A stretch of 64,000 nucleotides of DNA from Kitasatospora sp. GP82 (GCF_029892105.1 NZ_JARZAJ010000031.1:16620-80619); one strand, 5' to 3'. Shown: positions 46,728 to 56,244, counted from the first letter of the stretch. Notes: a model not told the origin generated them from the sequence alone. Program-made: numbers and translations.

Positions 46728-47897
46728 GGCTCGGAAAGTCATCGCTGCTGGTCAAGCCGCGTATCGGTACTCGTTGATGACGCCGCCGAGGACGCGGGTA
46801 CGCAGGAGTTTTCGGCCCTCGAGGCCGTGTGCGGTGGGCTGCTCGTGGGCGCCGGGCGGTAGCTGGTTGCGTGCCCGGTGAGGGCGGTGCTCGTTGTAGT
46901 GCTGCTGGTAGGCGGTCAGGACCTGCCGGGCGTGGGCCTCGTTCATGATGAGGACATGGTCCAGTACCTCACGCCGGATGCTCCCGATCACTCGCTCGCA
47001 GTGGGCGTTCATCCGGGGAGTTCGCGGCGCAGTCTTGAGGATCTCTATCTCCTCGGCCTCGAAGACGGCGTCGAAGGACTGGCTGTACTTGCCGTCCCGG
47101 TCGCGCAGCAGGAAGCGTAGGGACTCCGTGTGAGAGCCGAGGTCGGCTGCCACGTTCCGGGCCTGCTGTGCTGCCCAGTCTCGGGTTGGGTGGGCGGTGA
47201 CGCCGGTGATGTGCAGGCGTCGGGTGCCGTGTTCGAGGAACGCCAGCGCGTACAGCCGCTGGCCGAGCATGGTGTCCAGATGGAGGAAGTCCGCCGCGAG
47301 GATGCCCTCGGCCTGGTTCGTGAGGAACTCGCGCCAGGTCGGGCCGGTGCGGCGCGGGGCTGGGTCGATGCCGGCGGCATGGAGGATCTCCCACACCGTG
47401 GAGGCGGCGATCGGGTGCCCGAGACGGGCCAGCTCGCCCTGGATCCGCTTGTGGCCCCACCTTGCGTTCTCCCGAGCCAGTCGTAGCACAAGGTTCTTGA
47501 GCGCCGCTCTGGTCGGCGGTCGCCCGGTGCGGGCGCGCCGTGTGCTGTAGTCCGAATTCGCCGCGATGAGTCGGCGGTGCCAAGCCAGCAGCGTGCCGGG
47601 AGTGACCGGGAAGACTGCCCGCCAACGGTGACGGGGTATCAGGCTGGAGAGCGCTGCCAGCCAGAACCGATCCGCGGGCTCGTAGCGGAGCGGGCTGGAT
47701 ATCTGGCGGCGCAGCACAGCGTTCTCGTGCCGGAGCACGAGCAGCTCCGCGTCTTTGGCGGTGTCGCGGCGCAGCAGCACCCCGGGTACGGACAACAGCT
47801 TGCGGGCCACCTTGTAAAGCAGCGAAACGATCACGCGGACATGGTGCCAGCCGAGGTCGCTCTATCGCTGCCACCTGCGGCGATGACTTTCCGAGCC
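46728..47897 (-). mobile_element. IS element with 18-bp perfect terminal inverted repeats
   Basis: The left end GGCTCGGAAAGTCATCGC (46728-46745) recurs inverted at 47880-47897, and similarity continues for a few bases beyond with mismatches. The 1170-bp element carries one transposase gene. I see no target duplication in the flanks, so the insertion may have been followed by a deletion. It separates a transposase remnant from a broken response regulator. Confidence 0.75.
46752..47834 (-). CDS. IS transposase, integrase core (rve/DDE) type
   Basis: This 360-aa transposase has an N-terminal helix-turn-helix part (RHENAVLRRQISSPLRYEPA), a middle HTH_21-like ENARWGHKRIQGELARLG, and an rve catalytic core with DFLHLDTM (first Asp), RDRDGKYSQSF and the late ERVIGSIRREVLDH (Glu). 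It appears intact from GTG 47834. A second IS at 53.6-54.9 kb encodes a relative. Confidence 0.85.
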   Translation of the reverse strand: MIVSLLYKVARKLLSVPGVLLRRDTAKDAELLVLRHENAVLRRQISSPLRYEPADRFWLAALSSLIPRHRWRAVFPVTPGTLLAWHRRLIAANSDYSTRRARTGRPPTRAALKNLVLRLARENARWGHKRIQGELARLGHPIAASTVWEILHAAGIDPAPRRTGPTWREFLTNQAEGILAADFLHLDTMLGQRLYALAFLEHGTRRLHITGVTAHPTRDWAAQQARNVAADLGSHTESLRFLLRDRDGKYSQSFDAVFEAEEIEILKTAPRTPRMNAHCERVIGSIRREVLDHVLIMNEAHARQVLTAYQQHYNEHRPHRARNQLPPGAHEQPTAHGLEGRKLLRTRVLGGVINEYRYAA

Positions 47898-48478
47898 CGA
47901 CAGCTTCCACGTCGCCGCCATCACCCGGGACGCCCCCCGGCTTCCTCTCTGCCGTCACCGAACACCGACCGGACGTCACCATCGTCGACGTCCGGCTGCC
48001 GCCGACCTTCCGCGACGAGGGCATCCACGCCGCCATCCACGCCCGCCGCCGGTACCCCGGCCTGCCCGTGCTCGTGCTCTCCCAGTACGTCGAGCAGCAG
48101 TACGCCGGCGAGCTGGTCTCCGACGGGAGTGGCGGCGTCGGCTACCTCCTCAAGGACCGGGTGAGCCGGGTGAGCGAGTTCATCGACGCGCTACGGCGGG
48201 TCGCCGCCGGCGGTACCGTCATGGACCCCGAGGTGATCGGGCAGCTCCTCACCCGTCACACCCGCGACCCGATCGCCACCCTCACGCCACGCGAACGCGA
48301 AGTCCTCGCCCTGATGGCTGAAGGAAAGGACAACGCCACGATCGCGGCGCGGCTCGTCATCACCGACAACGCCGTCCACAAGCACATCGGCAACATCTTC
48401 GCCAAGCTCGGCCTCTCGCAAGCCGACAGCGGCCACCGTCGCGTCCTCGCGGTCCTCACCTACCTCAGCCGCCACTGA
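47898..48478 (+). pseudogene. NarL/LuxR-family response regulator, 5' cut and frameshifted
   Basis: The reading frame from about 47936 gives FLSAVTEHRPDVTIVDVRLP (with the phospho-acceptor Asp region), the conserved YLLKDRVSRVSEFIDALRRV and a LuxR HTH (LTPREREVLALMAEGKDNAT). The sequence before that, SFHVAAITRDAPR, continues the receiver domain in another frame, so a one-base shift lies in the C-run near 47935. The first ~30 codons are missing at the IS end. No sensor kinase is beside it. Confidence 0.75.
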
Positions 48479-48800
48479 CCGGGAGGAGCCACCGGGGAAC
48501 GGGAGTTGACCATGTTCTGTCGGTGTGTCAATGCCGCTCAGTTCGGCTTGCGCAGGAGGAGGCGAGCCTGCGGGGCCCGGCCCTCGCATTCCGGCTCGCC
48601 GATCAACTTCGCCCGCAGGACGAGCCCGCCGGCGGTCGGCCTCCGCAATCCGGCGAACTCCCCGCCTGCATGGCCCTTGCCGGGCCCGGAGCCGCTCAGT
48701 ACCGTCGAGTAGCCGAATCCGAGTACCCCTCATATTCGGATCGCCTCGACACCACCACCCAGCGTCGTCCCTTCCACGCACCGCGCCCCGGGAGGATCGG
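48479..48800. other. intergenic, no gene seen
   Basis: 322 bases with no recognisable gene, repeat or RNA. GGGAGGAT at 48790-48797 is the binding site of the following gene. Confidence 0.5.
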
Positions 48801-50048
48801 ATGAACAGAACGCACGTCCCCGGCAACGCCCTTCGGCACGTATCCCGCCTCCTCTCCGTCGGCACGGTCACCGCCGCCCTGGCCGGCGCGCTCGTGCTCC
48901 CCGCCTCGCCCTCGCACGCCGCAGGCGCAGGCGCCGACACCGGCCTGCGCGACGTCCTGGTAGTCGGCAACAGCCAGGCCGGCACGGTGAGTTTCCTCGA
49001 CGCCCACACCTTCAGGAACCTCGGCTCGCTGAACGTCACCGCCGACGCGCAGCAGCGGATCGCCGGCATGGATCCGATCCAGTGGATCGGCTTCCAGACC
49101 GTCACCTCGATCGAGGGCGGCAATCGCTGGGTCGACGACGCGACGCTCTCACCCGACGGCCGCCGCCTGTACGTGTCGCGCGGAAACCTGGACGACGTCG
49201 CCGCGTTCGACGTCGCCACCGGCGCCCAGCTCTGGCGCACCCGACTGGACGGTTTCAAGGCCGATCACGCCGCGCTCTCGCCCGACGGCCGCCGCTACGT
49301 CGTCTCCGCGACCACCGCGCAGAAGGCCGAGGTACTCGACACCGCAACCGGCGGCGTGGTCGGCTCGTTCCCGACCGGCACCTACCCGCACCAGAACGAC
49401 TACTCGCCGGACGGGAAGTACATCTACAACTCCAGCATAGGCATCACCACGTTCCCGCAGGCGATGGAGTGGGCCAAGGGCAGCTTCCAGCTCACCAAGG
49501 TCGACGCGGCCACCCTGCAGGTCGTGCAGACCTGGAAGTTCCCGCACGGCATCCGGCCCAACACGGTCGGGCCCGACGGCCGGACCATGTACACCGACCT
49601 GTCCTACCTCAACGGCTTCGCCAGGTACGACCTGTCCACCGGCTCGGTGGTCACCGTGCAGATGCCGTACAGCAAGGCCGGCGCGGCGCTCTCCCCCGAC
49701 AGCTACCCGCAGAACTCGGCGCACCACGGCCTCGCCCTCTCGGGCGACGGCACCAGCCTGTGCGACGTCGGCACCATCGACGACTACGCCGCGATCGTCT
49801 CCACCACCGACCTGAGCACCCGCGGGACCGTCGACTACCCGACGGACAGCCTGCCCTACTGGGGCACCAGCAGCGCCGACGGCACGCTCTGTTTCGTCTC
49901 GCTCAGCAAGGCCGACGCCGTCTCGGTGATCGACTACCGCACCGCGAAGGAGCTCGCACGAGTCCCGGTCGGCGCGTTCCCCCAGCGGGAGCGGACCGGA
50001 CGGATCGCGACCGACCTGCTCGGCGGCCTCTCCCCCTCGGCCGGCTGA
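48801..50048 (+). CDS. secreted YncE/SMP-30-like beta-propeller protein
   Basis: This 415-aa exported protein has a signal peptide (hydrophobic stretch ~17-36, cleavage near SHAAG) and then a seven-blade type propeller built of ~40-residue units with recurring LSPDGRRLYVSR / LSPDGRRYVVSA / YSPDGKYIYNSS motifs. Such YVTN-type propellers bind ligands or metals outside the cell; no active site is evident. ATG 48801 follows GGGAGGAT closely. Confidence 0.85.
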   Translation: MNRTHVPGNALRHVSRLLSVGTVTAALAGALVLPASPSHAAGAGADTGLRDVLVVGNSQAGTVSFLDAHTFRNLGSLNVTADAQQRIAGMDPIQWIGFQTVTSIEGGNRWVDDATLSPDGRRLYVSRGNLDDVAAFDVATGAQLWRTRLDGFKADHAALSPDGRRYVVSATTAQKAEVLDTATGGVVGSFPTGTYPHQNDYSPDGKYIYNSSIGITTFPQAMEWAKGSFQLTKVDAATLQVVQTWKFPHGIRPNTVGPDGRTMYTDLSYLNGFARYDLSTGSVVTVQMPYSKAGAALSPDSYPQNSAHHGLALSGDGTSLCDVGTIDDYAAIVSTTDLSTRGTVDYPTDSLPYWGTSSADGTLCFVSLSKADAVSVIDYRTAKELARVPVGAFPQRERTGRIATDLLGGLSPSAG

Positions 50049-50099
50049 GCAGCCCGGGGCCGGCCGCCCGGAGAACGAGGGCCTGTGCCGACGCCCCCG

Positions 50100-50501
50100 T
50101 CACCGAGCAGTTGACCAGGGGTCGCCCGCCTGGCCCCCGGGCTGCGCCGCCCACTGGGACAGGCTCATCCGCAGCTGCCGCAGCTGGACACGGCCGAGCG
50201 GTTCATGGCTGCGCATCACCTTACGGTTCCGTAGCAGTTCCACCCGGTACGGCACCACCGCCGTCGCGCGCAGCACCGAGACGACCGGCGTGGCCAGCAG
50301 ACGCAGCATCAACTCGACCAGCCAGAGAATCCCGAGAACGAGGAACACCGGCGTGACGAGGACCGCCACGAGCCCGGGGATGATGTCGTCGGTGGTGTCC
50401 GGCACCAGCTTCCAGACGGTGTTCGGCCGCACCAGTCCCCGCCATGCCAGGCGATCCTGCCGGATCCGCCACTTGTTCCCCCCGCTGTCACGCCAACGCA
50501 T
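50100..50501 (-). CDS. small membrane protein of unknown function
   Basis: This 133-aa protein has a basic N-terminus (WRDSGGNKWRIRQDRLAWRG), one long hydrophobic region at about 42-80 that could form one or two membrane spans, and a basic C-terminal tail. I recognise no family. ATG 50501 is used; GTG 50510 is possible. It is divergent from the type VII-like operon. Confidence 0.65.
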   Translation of the reverse strand: MRWRDSGGNKWRIRQDRLAWRGLVRPNTVWKLVPDTTDDIIPGLVAVLVTPVFLVLGILWLVELMLRLLATPVVSVLRATAVVPYRVELLRNRKVMRSHEPLGRVQLRQLRMSLSQWAAQPGGQAGDPWSTAR

Positions 50502-50735
50502 AATCCCCACCCCGGCCTCACGCTTTCACTCGGGCAGGAAGCGTAGCCGGTCATGGGCTCGATGCCGACGTCAGGTGGCGGGGCGCCGACCGATGCCGCG
50601 TCAGTCCTGCCGCTCGCCGACGCTGCGGGGCGTGAGGGGATGGCGAAGGACCCATGACCTGCGTCTTTCGGCCTCTGGAATCCGCCTATCATTTGATGAG
50701 CTGTTGGATCAAGAGAATGTGGGGATTGAGGCGCA

Positions 50736-51035
50736 ATGGGGGACTTCTTCCGCGTCGAGATCGGCGATCTCGACCGCTTGCTGCAGCAGTTGCAGCAGAG
50801 TCAGCAGGAGCTGCACACCGCACTGAACGCGATGCGCGACACCGGCCCGAAGACGACCGGCAGCAAGGCGCTCGACCACGCCTGCGACGACTTCCAGCAC
50901 GGCTGGGGCGACGAGATCAAGATGCTCGCCGAGGGTACCGAACAGATCTCGACCGGACTGAACGAGGTCCGCAAGAACTACGCGGAGTCCGAGCAGGGCA
51001 TCAATGATGCCCTCCGGCCGAGAAGCGCCGCATGA
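50736..51035 (+). CDS. small helical type VII secretion-like (WXG100-like) protein
   Basis: This 99-aa all-helical protein opens MGDFFRVEIGDLDRLLQQLQ and is rich in Gln heptads. It has the size and two-helix look of ESX/WXG100 substrates, with FQHGWGDEIKML in the turn region (a W-G pair rather than WxG). GAGG lies 5 bases before the ATG. It overlaps the next gene by 4 bases. Its role as a secretion partner is inferred from size, fold and neighbour. Confidence 0.65.
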   Translation: MGDFFRVEIGDLDRLLQQLQQSQQELHTALNAMRDTGPKTTGSKALDHACDDFQHGWGDEIKMLAEGTEQISTGLNEVRKNYAESEQGINDALRPRSAA

Positions 51036-52408
51036 GCGGGGACGCGGAGTACCCGGCACTCGGCTTCAACCCGGCCCCGGGCAACGTGGGCGGCGTGAAC
51101 GCCCTGGTGGACCAGCTCAACTCGGCGTCCAACGCGATGGAGAACGCCCACAACACGCTGACGTCGCTCGCGAGCGGCAGCGGCAGCTGGCAGGGCGACG
51201 CCGCCAACGCGTTCTCGAAGAAGGTCGGCGAGCTGCCCAAGCACCTGCAGCAGGGCGTGGACGCGCTGAAGGGCGCATCGACCCAGCTGGCCTCCTGGAG
51301 TTCAACGCTGGCGCACTACCAGGACACGGCCAAGCGATACGAGGCGGATGCGGAGGAGCTCAAGAGCCGCATCCAGGAGGCCGAGGCGCGCAAGGGCGAG
51401 GCGACCTCCCGCTACGACCAGGCCGCCGGAGATCCGGCCCTCCAGCTGATCGGCACGTACCAGGCCAACGCCCAGGCGCTGGAGGCCGCCGACCAGCAAA
51501 TCATGGAGGCCTCGAACCGACTGCACGTGGCCGACGGCGAGTTGCAGGCGGCGAAGGCGGAGCTGCACCAGCTGGAGGAGGAGCTCCACCACCTCGTCAA
51601 GCAGGCCAAGGAGCTCCTGCACCACCACCACGACGACGCGGAGAAGACCGCGAAGGCGCTGCGCAAGGCCGACCACAACCTTCCGCACAAGAGCATGTGG
51701 AGCAAGATCGGGGACGGCTTCAAGAAGATCGGCCAAGGCATCAAGAACTGGGCGCACAAGCACGCCGATCTGCTGAAGAAGATCGGCGACGTCGCCGGCG
51801 CCTGCTCGGCCGTCCTGGGCATCGCCGCGCTCGCGACCATGTGGTGCCCGCCGCTGTCCGCCGCCCTCGGCGGTGCCGCGGCCGGCGCGTCGGCGGTCGC
51901 CCTCGGCGCCCACGGGCTGGCGAAGCTCGGCGGGGCGAACATCAGTGCGATGACCCTCGTGATGGACGGCGTCGGCGCGCTGCCCGGAGTGGGTAGTGCC
52001 TTCAAGGCGGCGAAGGGAGTGACGATCGGCCTCAAGGCTGCAGGAGAGGCCGCGGAGGGCGCCAACGCCCTGTCAAAGGCCGCGGAGGGCGTCGGCCTGG
52101 CCAGGGAGACCGTCAAGGGAACCAAGGCCGTCACCGAAGCGGCCAAGGAGGGCTCGCTCTTGCACAAGGGCCTCTCGGCGGTGGTCACCAGGACGCCTCT
52201 AGCCAAGCTGCCGGGCATGACCGTCCAAACCGTGGAGAAGGTCAAGGGGGGCTGGGCCATGGTCGACGAGGCCGGCAAGATCGCCACCAAGGACGTGCTC
52301 GACCCGATGTCCTGGTGGTCGCGTGGCACGCAGATCGGCATCAAGGGCATAGGTCTGGGACTGCATGCGCCTGAGCTGAAGAATGAGCTTTCGGGGAGCC
52401 CCGCATGA
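51032..52408 (+). CDS. putative type VII-secreted protein with N-terminal WXG domain
   Basis: This 458-aa protein has a WXG100-like N-terminus with SGSWQGDAANAF (WQG at 53-55), then long coiled coils (about 90-235) including an HHLVKQAKELLHHHHDD stretch, a basic amphipathic segment (KIGDGFKKIGQGIKNWAHKH) and a hydrophobic, Ala/Gly-rich region (about 250-310) that could insert in a membrane. No known toxin domain is recognised in the C-terminal ~150 residues. It starts in the previous stop and its stop overlaps the next start. Confidence 0.65.
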   Translation: MSGDAEYPALGFNPAPGNVGGVNALVDQLNSASNAMENAHNTLTSLASGSGSWQGDAANAFSKKVGELPKHLQQGVDALKGASTQLASWSSTLAHYQDTAKRYEADAEELKSRIQEAEARKGEATSRYDQAAGDPALQLIGTYQANAQALEAADQQIMEASNRLHVADGELQAAKAELHQLEEELHHLVKQAKELLHHHHDDAEKTAKALRKADHNLPHKSMWSKIGDGFKKIGQGIKNWAHKHADLLKKIGDVAGACSAVLGIAALATMWCPPLSAALGGAAAGASAVALGAHGLAKLGGANISAMTLVMDGVGALPGVGSAFKAAKGVTIGLKAAGEAAEGANALSKAAEGVGLARETVKGTKAVTEAAKEGSLLHKGLSAVVTRTPLAKLPGMTVQTVEKVKGGWAMVDEAGKIATKDVLDPMSWWSRGTQIGIKGIGLGLHAPELKNELSGSPA

Positions 52409-53151
52409 CCGATCCGTTCACGCCCGACGCCTCCGCGACGGCTGCTGCGGAGGTGCCCGCGCAGGCTGCTGCCGTCGATCCGCTCTACGCCGACGACGAC
52501 GTGGACGTCCGCTTCGAGATCCCGATCTGGTTCCACTCCCTCGGACTCGAGATGTCCGAGGAAGAGCGTGCCGCGCACCACGCGGAGATCGCCTCCGAGA
52601 TCTGGGCCGGCGGCACCGACTACCAGCGGACGACGGTCGCCGCCTGGTACGCGGAGATCGCCGACGGCGCGCTGGAGGACGGCGTGCTGTACGCGGGCAT
52701 CAACTACTTCCGCACCGACGACGACCGGCTCGCCACCGCGAACCTGGTCGTCCTGGCCGAGAAGACCGACACCTCGGACGCCGGGATCGCCGCGGCCTCC
52801 CTGGTCGAGATGCTGTCGGCCGACCCTGCGCAGGAGGTGTACCGGACCGACGTCCACTGCGGGCCCGCAGTGGTGGTCGTCCACGGCCAGGTGTGCGACT
52901 TCAGCCAGGAGGCCGGGGCGCCCGCCACGCTCGAACTCGCCCAGGCGGAGGTGTACATCCCCGTCCAGGGCGCGGACACGCTGCTCGTGATGCGGATCAG
53001 CACGCCGTCCCTGCCGGAGCTCCCCACGTACGTGGCCATGCTGGCGCAGATCGCGGACAGTGTGTACTTCGGGCGTCCGAGCGATGCACCGGGCGCCACT
53101 CCGGCCGTCCCGCCGGCCACCGAGTCCCGGATCGCGGCGGCCTTCGGCTAA
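52405..53151 (+). CDS. hypothetical protein co-translated with the type VII-like protein
   Basis: This acidic 248-aa cytoplasmic protein starts in the stop codon of the WXG protein (ATGA). The body reads as alternating helices and strands (DVDVRFEIPIWFHSLGLEMS and later VYIPVQGADTLLVMRISTP). It has no signal peptide and no domain I know. Position after a putative secreted protein fits an immunity protein or chaperone, but this is a guess. Confidence 0.6.
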   Translation: MTDPFTPDASATAAAEVPAQAAAVDPLYADDDVDVRFEIPIWFHSLGLEMSEEERAAHHAEIASEIWAGGTDYQRTTVAAWYAEIADGALEDGVLYAGINYFRTDDDRLATANLVVLAEKTDTSDAGIAAASLVEMLSADPAQEVYRTDVHCGPAVVVVHGQVCDFSQEAGAPATLELAQAEVYIPVQGADTLLVMRISTPSLPELPTYVAMLAQIADSVYFGRPSDAPGATPAVPPATESRIAAAFG

Positions 53152-53168
53152 GCACCTGGGAGCTCCAC

Positions 53169-53212
53169 CCGGTCGCAGGTCCCGGCCAGTACGGCCCGGG
53201 TCCTGCGACCGG
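53169..53212. terminator. bidirectional hairpin after the type VII-like operon
   Basis: A perfect 11-bp outer stem (53169-53179 with 53202-53212) lies between convergent stops. Confidence 0.55.
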
Positions 53213-53244
53213 CCGTGGCGGAGCAAACGCAGACGCAATAGTAA

Positions 53245-53627
53245 CTACCCTCTCCGGATGTCGAGTTCGGCCCAGACGGTCTTGAGAGGCCGGACGGTGA
53301 GGTCCACACCCCAGCGGTCCGCGAGGGCCACGACGATCAGCAGGCCGCGCCCTGACTCGTCCTCCACGCCGGACACGGCCTGGGGGGCCCGGAGCTCCGG
53401 GAGCCGTTCCGGGCGCGGGTCGGAGACGGCGATGCGGAGCGTGGAGCCCGTGAGACCCGAGTCGAGCGAGAGGGAGAGCCTGAAGCTGCGGCCGGGTACG
53501 CGGCCGGGTACGCGGCCGTGCAGGGCGGCGTTGGCGGCGAGCTCGGCGACGATCTGCTCGGCGGTCTCGTACGGCTCGCCCCACTCGATGAGTTGCTGCA
53601 CCGTGAGCCGACGCGCGAGGCGGTGCG
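53245..53627 (-). pseudogene. ATP-binding (anti-sigma-type HATPase) regulator, 5' end removed by IS
   Basis: The frame encodes a GHKL/HATPase_c_2 domain: IVAELAANAALHGRVPGR (N box), DPRPERLPEL and VEDESGRGLLIVVALADRWG (G box). Streptomycetes have many such single-domain kinases that control sigma factors. The N-terminal part stops at the IS boundary near 53628, and the frame runs on into IS sequence. A VPGR duplication follows the N box. Probably inactive or a chimera. Confidence 0.7.
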
Positions 53628-54871
53628 CTTGCCGAAAACCCTCATCCGGCCTGTTCAGGCTGCATGTTGGTACTCGTGGAGGAGGCCGCCGAGTCGGTCG
53701 GTTCGGTGTATGTCGAGGTGGGTGATTTGCTTCGGGTTGTCGATTGGCTGGGGGAGCGCGCAGAGGGGGCGGGCGTTCGCGATGCCCTGGTGCGGCCTGT
53801 GGGAGTTGTAGAACTTCTCGAACTCCCGTAGGGCGTGGAGTAGATGCCGCTCGTTCCAGATCAGGGTCCGGTCCAGCAGTTCGCGGCGGCAGGTCTGCAC
53901 CCAGCGCTCCATGAGGGAGTTCATGCGGGGGATCCGGACGCCGCTGAGCACGACCTGGATCCCCGCGTCGGCGAGGACGGCGTCGAACAGTTCGGGGAAC
54001 TTCCCGTCCCGGTCCCGGATCATGTAGCGCGCCCGAGAGCCGGCGTCCTCGAGGTCCATGACGAGGTTCTTCGCGGCCTGTGTGACCCAGGACGCGGTCG
54101 GGTGTGCGGTGGCGCCGAGGATCCGGATCCGTCGGTTGGCGTGCCCGATGACCGCGAGCACGTACAGGCGGGCTCCGGACAGGGTGACCGTTTCGAAGAA
54201 GCCACAGGCGAGGAGTGCGTCGGCTTGGGAGTGCAGGAAGTTGGCCCAGGTGCTGGAGGTCCGCTCGGGTGCCGGCGGGATACCGGCCTCCTTCAGGATC
54301 TCCCACACCGTGGACGCGGCCACCTTTACCCCGAGGACGAGCAGCTCGCCGTGCAGCCGCCGGTACCCCCACTCCGGATTCTCTGCGGCCAGGCGCAGGA
54401 CCAGGGCGCGGATGGAGCGTACGGTGCGCGGTCGGCCTGGGCGCTTCGGCCGGGACCGGGCGGCGTGGCGGCGGGCGACCAGGTCGCGGTGCCAGCGCAG
54501 TACGGTGTTGGGCCGCACCAGTAACCGCATCCGACGCAGTACCTGGGTCGGCAGTCCCTGCAGCAGCGCGGCCAGGAATGCCCGGTCGCTCGCTTCGAAG
54601 CGGACCCGTTGTCCGCTCAGCTGCCGTTCCAGAACGCTGATCTGATGGCGAAGAGCCAGGATCTCCACGTCCTTCTCACGGTCGCTCATCGGCAGCAGCC
54701 GCAGCAACGCGAACGCGTTCGTCACACCCAGGTACGCCAGTCGTAGCAGCACGGTCGATCATCATGCCGCGGAGCTCGTCGGCTCCGCCAGAGCGCTGAC
54801 CTGACCGACGTGGTCGGCACTTGTGCACCTTCACAGTGCTTCTCGCCAGGGCGGATGAGGTTCTCGGCAAG
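53628..54871 (-). mobile_element. IS element with imperfect ~20-bp terminal repeats
   Basis: The left end CTTGCCGAAAACCCTCATCC (53628-53647) recurs inverted and slightly changed at 54852-54871. The 1244-bp unit holds one transposase gene. Its left end cuts an ATP-binding gene and its right end abuts an IS3 remnant, which points to a deletion between two insertions. Confidence 0.65.
53655..54752 (-). CDS. IS transposase, integrase core (rve/DDE) type
   Basis: This 365-aa protein is related to the transposase at 46.8-47.8 kb (same order: RHQISVLERQLSGQRVRF, AENPEWGYRRLHGELLVLG, DGKFPELFDAVL, SLMERWVQTCRRELLDRTL). It is apparently complete from GTG 54752. Divergent enough from the first copy to be a separate IS, not a recent duplicate. 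Confidence 0.85.
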   Translation of the reverse strand: MLLRLAYLGVTNAFALLRLLPMSDREKDVEILALRHQISVLERQLSGQRVRFEASDRAFLAALLQGLPTQVLRRMRLLVRPNTVLRWHRDLVARRHAARSRPKRPGRPRTVRSIRALVLRLAAENPEWGYRRLHGELLVLGVKVAASTVWEILKEAGIPPAPERTSSTWANFLHSQADALLACGFFETVTLSGARLYVLAVIGHANRRIRILGATAHPTASWVTQAAKNLVMDLEDAGSRARYMIRDRDGKFPELFDAVLADAGIQVVLSGVRIPRMNSLMERWVQTCRRELLDRTLIWNERHLLHALREFEKFYNSHRPHQGIANARPLCALPQPIDNPKQITHLDIHRTDRLGGLLHEYQHAA

Positions 54872-55021
54872 GGCAGGGTCGACTGGTACAACCACCGCAG
54901 GCTCCACGGAGAGATAGGCCACATCCCACCCGTCGAGTACGAAGCCAACTACTACCTGGCAACCGCAAAACCCCTGGTCACAGCCACCATCTGAGCTCTC
55001 TACCGAACCCGGGGCGGTTCA
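54872..55021 (+). pseudogene. IS3-family OrfB tail plus right end
   Basis: The plus strand reads VDWYNHRRLHGEIGHIPPVE and continues to a stop at 54992-54994, the usual C-terminus of IS3 OrfB. It is followed by ACCGAACCCGGGGCGGTTCA (55002-55021), a typical IS3-type terminal repeat. The rest of the element is gone. Confidence 0.8.
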
Positions 55022-55271
55022 CCCTGTACTGGCACTGTAGCGGTATGCCGTGGTCCCGCTCGTTGTGAAACCAGGTAACTGCGTTACCGTAAGGGAGTTC
55101 GGGCCGCCATGAAACACCTGGCGTGCCCATCCGAGTGGGGGATTAATCAATGAGTCTTGAGGTCTGGATACCACGGGTATTCGATGTGCAGGTTGGCATA
55201 GCTGACGGCATGCCAAACCCTGTATCCGCTCTGCGCTCTCGTCGCGCTGCGTCACTGACGCGGCGTCTCTC

Positions 55272-56179
55272 ATGGCACTCTCACTGGTTCTCTTCATCGT
55301 GGTCTGGCACTTTCATGGCCTCACCATGGTAGACATGATGGTCTATTGGGCTGAGGACTTGACAGTTCTACACGGCGATGACCCTCTATGCCATGCGCCT
55401 CCCCAGGTTGGATCTCGCCGCGGTGTGTCCCTCCTTTGCGGCGATGCTGTTCACTCCTGTCGTCTGGTTCGACGTTCCGATGCTCCGCATCCTAGTCACC
55501 GTGGCCGAGATAGGTTTGTTGGCTCTGCTTGCACACCTCTGGCTGGCTGGCTGGCCGCGGCGCCGCCACCAGGCAAGGGCAGTACTGCTGATCACTGGAA
55601 TCGGGGTATGGCCCGAGCCGGGATTCTGGACGAGATATCTCTGAGGCTCGAGTCGCGCCAGGCGACACAGTGATTGTGGACAATCAGTCCCTGCGTGGCA
55701 CGATCGCTCGCGCTCTCAGCTGGCACGACCCTGGGCTGCTCTTAACCGCTTTCGCGCTGGTCGTAGTTGCGGTTGGCCTAGCGATTGCGACGTTGGCTGG
55801 CCGGTCGGCCCCGGTTATTCGCCGCGCCGAGGCATGGGATGTCATCTGCACCAGCCTGGTCAGCGTCCTGGAATCACCGATCAGTTGGACCCACTACTGG
55901 GCCTGGTGTGTCCCGATGCTAGTCGTTCTTTGCGCTGAGTCCTACCATGCTCCGGGCTTTGTGGCCAGCCGCTGGGTAAGGAGGAGTCGAATCCTGCTCG
56001 TGATCGTCGGAATCTTCCTCTTGCCCTATCTAATGTGGGTGGTGCCAAAACGATCAGGACTCGGCATCAAATTGCACTGGAAATTGTCCACCTGTCTTCA
56101 CGGAATTATCGGTCCGCCGATTTTTGAATTCATTTCTACAAGACGTCTTTTCGCATGTCGAGCCAGCCATGGCGGCTAG
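55272..56179 (+). pseudogene. GT87/DUF2029-type polyprenyl-mannosyltransferase, broken
   Basis: Three consecutive pieces in different frames look like one membrane glycosyltransferase: VWHFHGLTMVDMMVY near 55310 (loop with the DxxVY-like motif), then LYAMRLPRLDLAAVCPSFAA and several membrane helices (55378-55644), then NQSLRGTIARALSWHDPG and SPISWTHYWAWCVPMLV (55670-56100), which are hallmark motifs of the family. The middle of the gene is deleted around 55645 and a shift lies near 55370. Base composition is AT-richer than the core. Confidence 0.65.
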
Positions 56180-56244
56180 CGGTGCGCCCTTTCCGAGTGG
56201 CCCGAGCGAGCAATATCTGCACCCACTAAACGAGCAGGCATGAT

